The position numbers were made by a program, and so were the translations under genes. A DNA stretch of 64,000 nucleotides from PALSA-505 sp963702235 (GTDB taxonomy: Bacteria > Actinomycetota > Actinomycetes > Streptosporangiales > Streptosporangiaceae), in NCBI GenBank assembly GCA_963702235.1, contig CAVPBZ010000016.1, forward strand, positions 296,755-360,754. Direction: 5' to 3'. The notes below the pieces were generated by a model. The model was not told the origin of the DNA. It did no database searches and saw only the letters and a list, made by a program, of their open reading frames with translations. This document shows, one piece after another, positions 16,417-23,808 of the stretch; within the stretch, counting starts at the first letter, position 1, and the number at the start of each line of letters is the position of its first letter.

Positions 16417-18924
16417 TCAGATCTCCCGGGCCGGGTTTCCGCCCCACCGTGCGCGCTGGGGGATTTCCTCGCCCTTCATCAGGAAGGAGTCGGGGGCGAG
16501 GACCGAGCCGTCACCCATGGTCACGCCGTAGTGCACCATCGCGCCGACCCCGATGGTGCAGCCGGCGCCGAGCGTGGTCCGGTCAGACTTGAACGTGCCG
16601 TCTTCCTGCGAGTGGCACTGAACCTTGCTGCCGGCGTTGAGCATGCAGTCGTCCCCGATGACGGCCAGCGTCCGCTCGGTCAGGTAGCAGCCGTCGTCGA
16701 ACACCCGCCGGCCGATCCGGACACCCAGGCCGCGCCAGATCAGGTTCTTGAATGGCGTGCCGTCGAACGCGTTCAGGTACGTCTCGCCGGGTACCTTCCA
16801 CAGCCGTTCGTGCCGCCAGAAGTACGGGTCGTAGATGGAGCAGTATCGCGGCTGCAGCAGCCGGAACGCCCTGATGCCGCGCTCGAGCAGCACGAAATAG
16901 ACCGGGGTGACCAGGGCGCTCAGCGCGAGCAGCCCGGCCATCAGCAGATGCCCGGGCCCGCGGTAGGCATCGAAGGCGGCCAGGCTGAGCACCGTGATCA
17001 GGAAGACGTGCAGCCACCGTCCGGTCAGGAACATCCCGATCGTGCGGACGTTGTACCGGTTCTTCGCGGCCAGGCGGCGGCGCAGCAAGCGGCCGTTGCG
17101 CAGATGGTCGAACCGGCTGTCACGCTCGACCGACCGCGGGATCTCGAAGCTCGGCGACCCGAGCAGGCCCACGCCTTCGCGGATCTTCCCGTCGAGCGGG
17201 ATCATCGTCTTCGTCGCCAGCAGGCAGTTGGCGCCGGTCCGGCCGCCGGGCGGGTAGGCGATGTTGTTCCCGACGAAGTTGTGCGGCCCGATCGACACCC
17301 GGGAGACGCGGAAGGACGTGCTGGAGAAGTCGGCGTTCATCAACGACAGCCCGTCGGCCACCATCGTCCCACTGCCGATGCTGCTCAGGAACGGGGTCTC
17401 GTGTCCGACCTCGGTGCCGAAGTTCGACCCGGTCTGCTCCACCTGCCCGAGGTCGTACCCGAGCCAGCGCAGGTAAAAGACGATGTAGGAGCTGTCGCCG
17501 AACAGGTGCGTGAAGAACTTCACGCCGGTCATCCGCGTGACCGCCCGGTGGATCCGGTCGTGGAATCCGTACAGCGGGTAGACCCTTCCCGGCTCGATGA
17601 GCAGGTTGAGCAGGCGCGGGACGGTGCCGACGAACAGCAGGCCGACGAGCACCGCGCCGAAAAACAGCACACCAGACACGATCAGCGCATTGAGGTACAG
17701 CGCGCGTGACGTGATCGCGGTGGTGCTGGGATCCAGCACGCGGCCCAGCGCCGGGGCCTTCGTCAGCAGCAGGTACGCCCCGCCTTCGAGCAGCGGCAGG
17801 TACACGAAGAACACCGCGACCAGGGTCGTGGCGCAGAACCGGGCCCGGCGCAGCGGGCCGCAGCGAGCCGGCCCGACGGTCAGGTAGCTCACCTCCGTGC
17901 GCACCGCCGGAGACCCGTGCCATCGCTCGCCGTCCGGTATGGCCTGGCCGCTGTACAGCGCGGAGGCGTGGCCGATCTGCGCCCCGTCGCCCATCGACGT
18001 ACCGATGTCGAGCACGGTCTTCTCGCCGACGAACACGTCCCGGCCGAGGGTGACCGCGCCGGTCTGGATCCAGCCCCCCTGCGCCCGGTAGCACTGGAAG
18101 AACGAGTCCTTGCGGATGACCGCGCCTGCGCCGATGGTGAGCAGGTCGGTGCACACCGGCACGTTCCGGGAGAAGATCGCGGCACCCCGCCCGACCTTGG
18201 CGCCCAGCGCCCGCAGGTACAGCGGGTAGAGCGGCGTGCCGACGGTCAGGAAGGCCAGCGGGTTCGACCGGACCAGCGTCCTGACGATCCAGAACCGGAC
18301 GTACCCCAGGCTCCACACGCGGATCTGCCAGGGCTTCCACCGGCCGATGAGCACCCACTTCGCCAGCACCGGAAACGTGCACAGCACGAGGAACCCCGCC
18401 CCGCCGAACAGGACCGACCGCAGGTATATGTCCGCCGCGCCGGAGCCGGTGGAGATCCACTCGTAGGCGCGGGCAGCGACGACCGCGGCCACCCAGGCAT
18501 ACCCGAGAAAGAACAGCAGCTGCAGCGTTCCGCACAGGACGTACTGCCCGGTGCGGGCCGGTGCGGGCGCCTCAGCCGGTGCGGGCGCCCCGGCCGGGGC
18601 AGCCGCCCCGGCCGGCGCGGCAGCCTGCGGTCCGGCCAGAACGGGCGGCGCGGGCACGGCGGCCGCGAGCGCCGCCGCCAGGCTCCTGATCGTCGGATGC
18701 TGGTAGATGTCCTTCATAGACACCGACGGCAGATCCGGGTGCTTCCTGACCCGCGCGCAGAAGTGCGCCATCACCAGCGAGTCGGCACCCAGGTCATCGA
18801 AGAAGTGGCCGTCGAGCGGCACTCGCTCGGCGTGCACGACGGCACCCAGCATCTCGGCGAGGATCTGCTCGGTGCAGGCCGCCGGGGCCTCGGCCGCTGG
18901 CCCCGCCACGTGTGTTCCTGGCAT
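16417..18924 (-). CDS. ACP plus Pls/PosA-type membrane and beta-helix synthetase module, without A domain
   Basis: 835 residues. An N-terminal carrier domain has LGADSLVMAHF (phosphopantetheine Ser near residue 50), followed by an Ala/Pro linker (about 88-125). Then come alternating membrane helices (LQLLFFLGYAWVAAVVAA, FLVLCTFPVLAKWVLIG, and others) and left-handed beta-helix/hexapeptide domains (AAIFSRNVPVCTDLLTIGAG; IGDDCMLNAGSKVQCHS). This is the C-terminal architecture of epsilon-poly-lysine synthetase Pls and PosA proteins, in which these soluble domains perform peptide bond formation at the membrane. Here the adenylation domain is missing and presumably supplied by the neighbouring NRPS. 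TGA/ATG overlap joins it to sbnA; one base separates it from the NRPS gene. Confidence 0.82.
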   Translation of the reverse strand: MPGTHVAGPAAEAPAACTEQILAEMLGAVVHAERVPLDGHFFDDLGADSLVMAHFCARVRKHPDLPSVSMKDIYQHPTIRSLAAALAAAVPAPPVLAGPQAAAPAGAAAPAGAPAPAEAPAPARTGQYVLCGTLQLLFFLGYAWVAAVVAARAYEWISTGSGAADIYLRSVLFGGAGFLVLCTFPVLAKWVLIGRWKPWQIRVWSLGYVRFWIVRTLVRSNPLAFLTVGTPLYPLYLRALGAKVGRGAAIFSRNVPVCTDLLTIGAGAVIRKDSFFQCYRAQGGWIQTGAVTLGRDVFVGEKTVLDIGTSMGDGAQIGHASALYSGQAIPDGERWHGSPAVRTEVSYLTVGPARCGPLRRARFCATTLVAVFFVYLPLLEGGAYLLLTKAPALGRVLDPSTTAITSRALYLNALIVSGVLFFGAVLVGLLFVGTVPRLLNLLIEPGRVYPLYGFHDRIHRAVTRMTGVKFFTHLFGDSSYIVFYLRWLGYDLGQVEQTGSNFGTEVGHETPFLSSIGSGTMVADGLSLMNADFSSTSFRVSRVSIGPHNFVGNNIAYPPGGRTGANCLLATKTMIPLDGKIREGVGLLGSPSFEIPRSVERDSRFDHLRNGRLLRRRLAAKNRYNVRTIGMFLTGRWLHVFLITVLSLAAFDAYRGPGHLLMAGLLALSALVTPVYFVLLERGIRAFRLLQPRYCSIYDPYFWRHERLWKVPGETYLNAFDGTPFKNLIWRGLGVRIGRRVFDDGCYLTERTLAVIGDDCMLNAGSKVQCHSQEDGTFKSDRTTLGAGCTIGVGAMVHYGVTMGDGSVLAPDSFLMKGEEIPQRARWGGNPAREI

Positions 18925-20036
18925 CAGCGGTCAGCCTTTTCCTGGCTCGTCCTGGCCGGCACGGGACAGGGGGGCCGGCGGGCCTGGTCAGGCAGCCGGG
19001 CGCCGGCGGCCGGCTCGCCCGGGCTGAGCACGTCCTCGCCGTACAGCCCCTGCAGCCAGTTGCTCTGGTAGATGGTGTCCAGGTAGCGCTCGCCGAGGTC
19101 GGGGGCGATGGCCACCGCGGTCAGGCCGCGCCCGTCCTGCTGGGCCAGCCAGCCCATCGCGCCGCTGACCACCGTGCCCGTTGACCCGCCGAACAGGAAT
19201 CCGTGCCTGGCCAGGCGATGGCAGGCCCGGATGGCGTCCGCCTCCTGGACCCGCACCACCTCGTCCACATACGACTCGTCGAGCAGCGGGGGGCGGATGC
19301 TCGTGCCCAGGCCGGGGATCATCCGGCGGCCGGGCGCACCGCCGAACGCGACCGAGCCGACGCTGTCGACCGCGATGATCCGCACCGGCCGGTGCCACTC
19401 CCGGAAGTAGCGCGCGCAGCCCATGAGGGTCCCGGTGGTACCAGCCCCCACGAACAGCACGTCCAGGCGCGGGAACTGGCGGGTGATCGCCGGCGCCGTC
19501 GTGCTGTAGTGCGCCTTCCAGTTACCGGGATTGGTGTACTGGTTGAGCCACACGTACCGGTCGTCGGAAGCACAAAGCGCGCGGACATAATTGAGCCGCG
19601 CGCCGAGGAAGCCGCCGACCGGATCCGGCTCGGCGATGATATGCACCTGGCTGCCTAATGCCTCGATCAGCCGCCTGGTGGACAGGTTGCACCGGGAGTC
19701 GGTCACGCACAGGAACTGATAGCCCTTGCTCGCCGCGATCATGCTCAGCGCCACGCCCAGGTTTCCGGACGAGGACTCGACCAGGACCGACTCAGGCGTC
19801 AGGACTCCGTCCCGGTCGGCGCCTGCCACCATCTCGGCCGCGGCCTTCAGCTTGATCGAGCCGGCGAAATTAAAGCCCTCGCACTTGAGAAATAGCTCGT
19901 GCCCGAAGATCGACCGGAGGTCAACGTAGAGCTCCTCCTCATTGAAGGCATGCGGAACAGAAATGACTGGCAAGATGACCCCCATTAACAGCAGAGCGGC
20001 GGCCATCACCCCTGCCGACGCAGTCTGCGAAATCAT
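18924..20036 (-). CDS. sbnA: SbnA-type 2,3-diaminopropionate synthase subunit (PLP)
   Basis: Cysteine-synthase-like PLP enzyme of up to 370 residues. The PLP lysine is in NFAGSIKLKAA, the substrate loop in VESSSGNLGVALSMIA, and the phosphate-binding loop in VGAGTTGTLMG; FGGSTGTVVSGAM lies near the C-terminus. SbnA condenses O-phospho-L-serine with glutamate to form the adduct processed by SbnB. First gene of the NRPS cluster. The start is uncertain: the longest form begins MISQTASAGVMAAALLLMG, a hydrophobic run odd for a cytosolic enzyme; Met11 or Met18 could be the true start and none has a convincing ribosome site. The C-terminal ~30 residues (RPPCPVPARTSQEKADR) exceed the usual length. Confidence 0.87.
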   Translation of the reverse strand: MISQTASAGVMAAALLLMGVILPVISVPHAFNEEELYVDLRSIFGHELFLKCEGFNFAGSIKLKAAAEMVAGADRDGVLTPESVLVESSSGNLGVALSMIAASKGYQFLCVTDSRCNLSTRRLIEALGSQVHIIAEPDPVGGFLGARLNYVRALCASDDRYVWLNQYTNPGNWKAHYSTTAPAITRQFPRLDVLFVGAGTTGTLMGCARYFREWHRPVRIIAVDSVGSVAFGGAPGRRMIPGLGTSIRPPLLDESYVDEVVRVQEADAIRACHRLARHGFLFGGSTGTVVSGAMGWLAQQDGRGLTAVAIAPDLGERYLDTIYQSNWLQGLYGEDVLSPGEPAAGARLPDQARRPPCPVPARTSQEKADR

Positions 20037-20503
20037 TCGACAACGCTGTCGCGATTCGCTCTGCTAGAACCCCCTTTACCCGGACGTTGCTCCCCGTTAA
20101 TAGACGACTCTCCTGCCCAACTGGTTCACACGGTTACCCCGCCAACACATTCGGTGCTTGAGGCACAGCACTGAGTAGCCGCTGCCATGGCGCCGCTATG
20201 CCAACGAATCTGATGAACCAGCGGGAGATCGGCGCCCGCCGCGGGCTGATCGTGTCCGGTGGCATTCCGTTCTTTCCCCAGCGCGAGCGCCGGGTGGATC
20301 TCGAACTCGTCGAAACGCGCACCTTCAGCTCGAGAGTCGTCTACCTGCGCTACCGCGTGGCGCGCTAGCCGGCTCGGTCCGCCGAGCCCTAGCAAGAACG
20401 GGCCAGCCAGTGGCTTGACCTCAATCACCCAGCCCAGTTCTCGCAGCGAGCGCTCGAGCGATCTCGGTCAAGCACCACCTTCGCTGGTCCTGCTGGTGGG
20501 TGG
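20037..20503. other. 467-nt intergenic region upstream of the NRPS cluster
   Basis: This stretch must hold the promoter of the minus-strand sbnA operon, but I find no clear -35/-10 pair. A TATTAA-like box occurs on the minus strand near 20098. It also contains a short plus-strand frame (listed separately) and a possible hairpin at its right end. AT content is visibly higher around 20040-20160 than in flanking genes. Confidence 0.4.
20198..20368 (+). CDS. Short unrecognised ORF or gene remnant
   Basis: 56 codons starting MPTNLMNQREIGARRG and ending SSRVVYLRYRVAR. Codon third positions are GC-rich, as in real genes here, but the protein matches nothing I recognise, and no ribosome site precedes ATG 20198. 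It could be the 3' end of a lost gene, since the frame continues upstream only to a stop at 20159. Low confidence that it is expressed. Confidence 0.2.
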   Translation: MPTNLMNQREIGARRGLIVSGGIPFFPQRERRVDLELVETRTFSSRVVYLRYRVAR

Positions 20504-20516
20504 TCAGCAGGCCAGC
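20483..20516 (-). terminator. Possible hairpin at the end of the Gly-rich protein gene
   Basis: Arms GCTGGTCCTGCTG (20483-20495) and CAGCAGGCCAGC (20505-20516) pair over 12 bp with one bulged base around a 9-nt loop. It overlaps the stop codon at 20504-20506 and has no T-run, so termination is only a suggestion. Confidence 0.3.
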
Positions 20517-21724
20517 GCGGCCTGGATCTGCCGGGCGTCTTCCGTCAGCCATTTCGCCTTGCTGGCGTGGATGGCCCACGGCGTCTGGACCTTCACTTCA
20601 AGAATGAAGGTGGTCATCGTCACGCAGACGGCCCTGCGCTGCCCGGCGGCTAGCTCGCGCTGGGCCAGCACCACCGTGGCGGTCAGTACCTGCCCGTGAC
20701 CCAGCCCGACCCCGCGGATGTCCTGGCGGAGGTCGGCGAGGTGAGCGGCGGCACCCGGCAGCGTGTAGGTGATGATGACCTCGCCGTTGGGGGCGTCGTC
20801 TGGCGCGGCCACGCCGTCGGTGATGGTCGCGCCGCTCACCCCGCCGGTGTAGCTGGACCCCCCGCCACCACCCGCGCCGCCTCCGCCGGCACCATCGAGG
20901 TCGAGCGCGCCGCCGCCACCGCCGCCGCCGCCGTAGTAGCCGCCCCCGCCCCCGCCCCCGCCGAAGCCGGTGCCGCCGTCGCCGCCGTCGCCAGCGCTGC
21001 CGGTGCCGCCGCCGCCGCCAGCGAAGGCGGTGCAGGAGGAGGTTCCGGACACCGCGCCGCCGCTGCCGCCCGTGCCACCGGCCGCGCTCGTCCCGGCTCC
21101 GCCGCCGCCGCCACCGCCCAGCGTCGCCCCACAGTCGGTCGAACCCGTGCCGGGGTTGCCGGCCGTGCCGGAGTTCCCGCCTGGACCGGCCGGGCTTAGG
21201 TCGGTGAGGCCGCCGCCACCACCGCCGGCGGCCACCAGCAGCCGCTGGGCGAGCGGGTAGCTGCCGTCTGACGCCGGGCTGCGCACGTCGCTGGCGCCGC
21301 CGCCGCCACCGCCGTCGTTGCCGCCGATGCCGCCGCCGCCGAACGCATGGGCGCCGCCGAGGCCGCCGTTCGGCCCGGTCTGGCCGGCATTTACCTGCAG
21401 CACCGTCCCGGCCGTCACCGGCAGCGTGGCGGTCACCTTCGCGCCCAGCCCGCCCGCAGCGTCCAGCCCGCCGTCGTTGCCGCCCTCGGCGCCGTACAGG
21501 ATGAACGTCGCCTGGCTGATGCCGGCCGGCACGGTCCAGGTCTGGGCACCGCCGGTCTCGGTGAAGATGCAGGTGACCTGGCTGCCGCTGGTGGTGCAGC
21601 CGGCCGCGGCTGCGCTGGCCGGCCCGGCCGGGACCACCGCCGCCAGCAGGGCCAGCCCGGCCGCCGCCGGCACGACCCGCGGCAACCGGGGAACCGGCAA
21701 GGACAGAAGGCTACGTCGCGCCAT
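20504..21724 (-). CDS. Secreted glycine-rich low-complexity protein
   Basis: 406 residues. A Sec signal peptide is clear: MARRSLLSLPVPRLPR, then a hydrophobic stretch AAAGLALLAAVVPAG and an AxA site near PASAAAAG. The mature protein begins with a beta-rich segment (QTWTVPAGISQATFILYGAEGG), then about 200 residues dominated by Gly runs (for example FGGGGGGGGYYGGGGGGGG), resembling the Gly-rich domain seen in ALK-type ectodomains and many bacterial surface proteins. The last 80 residues return to ordinary composition (VLAQRELAAGQRRAVCVTM...) and end in Cys. An extracellular or wall-associated structural role is plausible; nothing enzymatic is visible. Confidence 0.75.
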   Translation of the reverse strand: MARRSLLSLPVPRLPRVVPAAAGLALLAAVVPAGPASAAAAGCTTSGSQVTCIFTETGGAQTWTVPAGISQATFILYGAEGGNDGGLDAAGGLGAKVTATLPVTAGTVLQVNAGQTGPNGGLGGAHAFGGGGIGGNDGGGGGGASDVRSPASDGSYPLAQRLLVAAGGGGGGLTDLSPAGPGGNSGTAGNPGTGSTDCGATLGGGGGGGAGTSAAGGTGGSGGAVSGTSSCTAFAGGGGGTGSAGDGGDGGTGFGGGGGGGGYYGGGGGGGGALDLDGAGGGGAGGGGGSSYTGGVSGATITDGVAAPDDAPNGEVIITYTLPGAAAHLADLRQDIRGVGLGHGQVLTATVVLAQRELAAGQRRAVCVTMTTFILEVKVQTPWAIHASKAKWLTEDARQIQAALAC

Positions 21725-21998
21725 CAGTTGCTCCCTTCAGGGGCAGATCCCTGCTACCGCAAACCCGAACGGGGACCAGCGGCCCGCAGGCAAGAGACCA
21801 TAGCAAAGAAGGCCTATATATGGGCGCACAGTCGGCCCGCCCCGTTTACAACGGCCCCCCGGGGGCCAGCGGATAGGCCACAAGATCGCCTGGGAGCGCC
21901 TATTGAGCGTGGGGTCGGCACGGGACAGCAGCACCGCCGCCTGTGCGGCGCCGGACCGCCGGGCCCCGGGGACGGCGCGGTCTTAGGATCAGGGCGAT
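21725..21998. promoter_or_regulatory. Divergent promoter region between secreted protein and VOC gene
   Basis: This 274-nt gap separates two divergent genes. On the plus strand a -10-like TAGGAT (21984-21989) ends 9 nt before ATG 21999, with no ribosome site between, suggesting a leaderless transcript. On the minus strand the AT-rich patch around 21805-21830 (containing TATATA) is the likeliest promoter for the secreted protein. Confidence 0.4.
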
Positions 21999-22400
21999 AT
22001 GAAGCCGCTGCCGACCAGCCACCTGCGGATCGCGCGGCCGAGCCGCGACCTGCGGGCCGCCGAACGATTCTGGGTCACCGGCTTCGGGCTGCACGTGCTG
22101 TTCCGGACCGGTGAGACGGCCGAGGGCGGGCACGCGCTGCTCATGGTCGGCTGGCCGGACGCGGCCTGGCATCTCGAGCTCGTCGGCGACCCGGGCGATG
22201 CCACCCCGGCCGCTCCCACCGAGGAGGATATGCTGGTCCTCTACGTCAGCGGCGAGATCGACGAGCATCTGGTCCGCCGCCTGATCGACGCGGGCGGCAC
22301 CCGGGTCGCCGCCCGCAATCCGTACTGGGACCGGTGGGGAGTCACGATTGCCGATCCCGACGGCTACCGGCTCGTCTTGTCCACCCGGTCCTGGCCCTGA
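21999..22400 (+). CDS. Small VOC (glyoxalase-like) protein
   Basis: 133 residues, one VOC module pair. It starts with HLRIARPSRDLRAAERFWVTGFGL, the usual first strand/helix, has HLELVGDPG at the middle metal-ligand position, and ends YWDRWGVTIADPDGYRLVLSTR, the classic C-terminal strand with Glu/Tyr ligand replaced by Tyr. Such small proteins include glyoxalases, fosfomycin/bleomycin resistance proteins and many of unknown role. No neighbour points to a substrate. The gene is probably leaderless and stands alone. Confidence 0.8.
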   Translation: MKPLPTSHLRIARPSRDLRAAERFWVTGFGLHVLFRTGETAEGGHALLMVGWPDAAWHLELVGDPGDATPAAPTEEDMLVLYVSGEIDEHLVRRLIDAGGTRVAARNPYWDRWGVTIADPDGYRLVLSTRSWP

Positions 22401-22475
22401 CCCTCCCCCGTCGCCACCTTCGGACTCTGATCGGGACGTGGGGACTATCGGCGTACGGGCGCGCGCTAGTTCCCG

Positions 22476-23738
22476 CTACGAACCGTCGAACGCCGAGCCA
22501 TTCCACACCCAGTCGACGACCGAGGCGAAGCTGCTGCTCGCGATGGTTTCGGCGTTGTAGAGCAGGCTCAGCTCGTCGCCCAGGCGGGTGACCCCGGCTA
22601 CCAGCCCGGTGACATTGGTCAGCGTGGCCCATCCGGTCTGCATGCTGTTCGCCGGCATCGGCAGCGGCGATGCCGGGTAGAAGCCGGCTCCGGCCAGGAT
22701 CGGCGCCAGCGGCACGAGTGATGCGTGGGTCAGCTTGACCGTGCTGCTCGAGGCGGGCGTGCACGTGACTGCGTCGTAGTCGGCGGGCGGCACGGTGGCC
22801 GACGCTGCCGTGAGCACCCTCGCCGCGATCTGCCACGGGTCCGCTGACCCGGCAGGCCGGACGATGGCGAGCGGGTCGGTGTCTGGCGCGGCCAGCGCGG
22901 CGGCGGGCGCGAGGGCGAGCTCGCGGCCGAGGTACCGCAGGACGTCCGCCGGCGGCGTGGCACCGGGTAGCGCGGCCGGCAGCTGGAGCACGGGGGGACT
23001 GGCGAACGGGATCGTGGCGCCGTACTGGTGCGCCGCGGCGATGGCGGCCTTGACGGCGGTCACGAAATCGCTGCGGACCAGGACGGCCAGCGGGATCGTG
23101 GGCTGCGCCGGGCCGGCCGGCCGGTCGTTCGTCACGTCCGCCATGGCCAGCGGCTGGTTATTACTGATCCAGCCGAGCGGCGGATTGGGCCCGGCGACGC
23201 CGAGGATCCCGGCCAGCGCCTGCTCCCGCATGGCCTTCTCCTTCAGCGAGGTCAGCAGGTTGACGTATCCGCCGATCTCGGTGATGTTCCTCGGCGGCGG
23301 GACGCGGGAGCCGACGACGTCGCCTTCGAGCGCGATCCGCCGCATGATGATGTCCTGGGCCTCGAGCGCGTCCGGCGAGGTCGCGCCGGTCAGCACGCTG
23401 AGCAGGTTGCTCACCAGCTGGGCGCTGAGCCCCGGATCCACGAACGGCGGGGTGCTGCCGTTCGCCGGGGCCGCCGCCGGCGCGTACGCGAACTGCGAAC
23501 CGGCCCCTGCCGCCGAGCTTCCCGAGGATGTCGTGACCGTGACGTTCACCGTGCCAGCGCCGGCCGGGCTGGTCGCGGTGATGACCGTACCGCTCTTCAC
23601 CTTGACCGCGGTGGCCTCGGCCCCGCCGAACAGCACCGCGGTGGCGCCGGTGAAGCCAGTTCCGTGGATGGTGACCGCGGTGCCGCCGGTCTCCGGACCG
23701 CTGCCCGGGCTGATGCTGGTGATTGCCGGGAGTGCCAT
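22476..23738 (-). CDS. IPT/TIG-domain protein of unknown function
   Basis: 420 residues. Residues 3-85 form an IPT/TIG immunoglobulin-like domain: ITSISPGSGPETGGTAVTIHGTGFTGATAVLFGG, ending VNVTVTTSSGSS. A Pro/Ala linker follows, then a ~320-residue C-terminal part that I do not recognise (containing QDIIMRRIALEGDVVG and TEIGGYVNLLTSLKEKAMREQAL). There is no signal peptide or membrane helix. It lies 70 nt downstream of the giant minus-strand gene, probably in the same operon. Both proteins share Ala/Pro-rich composition and predicted beta/alpha mixtures, suggesting they work together, perhaps as parts of one particle or envelope structure. That is inference from position only. Confidence 0.65.
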   Translation of the reverse strand: MALPAITSISPGSGPETGGTAVTIHGTGFTGATAVLFGGAEATAVKVKSGTVITATSPAGAGTVNVTVTTSSGSSAAGAGSQFAYAPAAAPANGSTPPFVDPGLSAQLVSNLLSVLTGATSPDALEAQDIIMRRIALEGDVVGSRVPPPRNITEIGGYVNLLTSLKEKAMREQALAGILGVAGPNPPLGWISNNQPLAMADVTNDRPAGPAQPTIPLAVLVRSDFVTAVKAAIAAAHQYGATIPFASPPVLQLPAALPGATPPADVLRYLGRELALAPAAALAAPDTDPLAIVRPAGSADPWQIAARVLTAASATVPPADYDAVTCTPASSSTVKLTHASLVPLAPILAGAGFYPASPLPMPANSMQTGWATLTNVTGLVAGVTRLGDELSLLYNAETIASSSFASVVDWVWNGSAFDGS

Positions 23739-23808
23739 GTCGCCTGGTCTCCTCTTTCTTGCAGCTGCTTTCCGGGCAGCTGGGCTGTCTTGCTGGTTGA
23801 CGTGCCCG

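Noticed and set aside
14661..17709. Long plus-strand frames opposite the NRPS and Pls-like genes
   Set aside because: They mirror conserved minus-strand domains and show no domain of their own.
20055..20075. GAGCGAAT half-site on the minus strand before sbnA as a fourth regulon operator
   Set aside because: No second site at 19-bp spacing and no TTGC-18-NATACT promoter next to it; probably chance.
20836..21260. Pro-rich frames opposite the Gly-rich gene
   Set aside because: Poly-Pro is the unavoidable complement of Gly codons; the minus strand has a signal peptide and normal ends.
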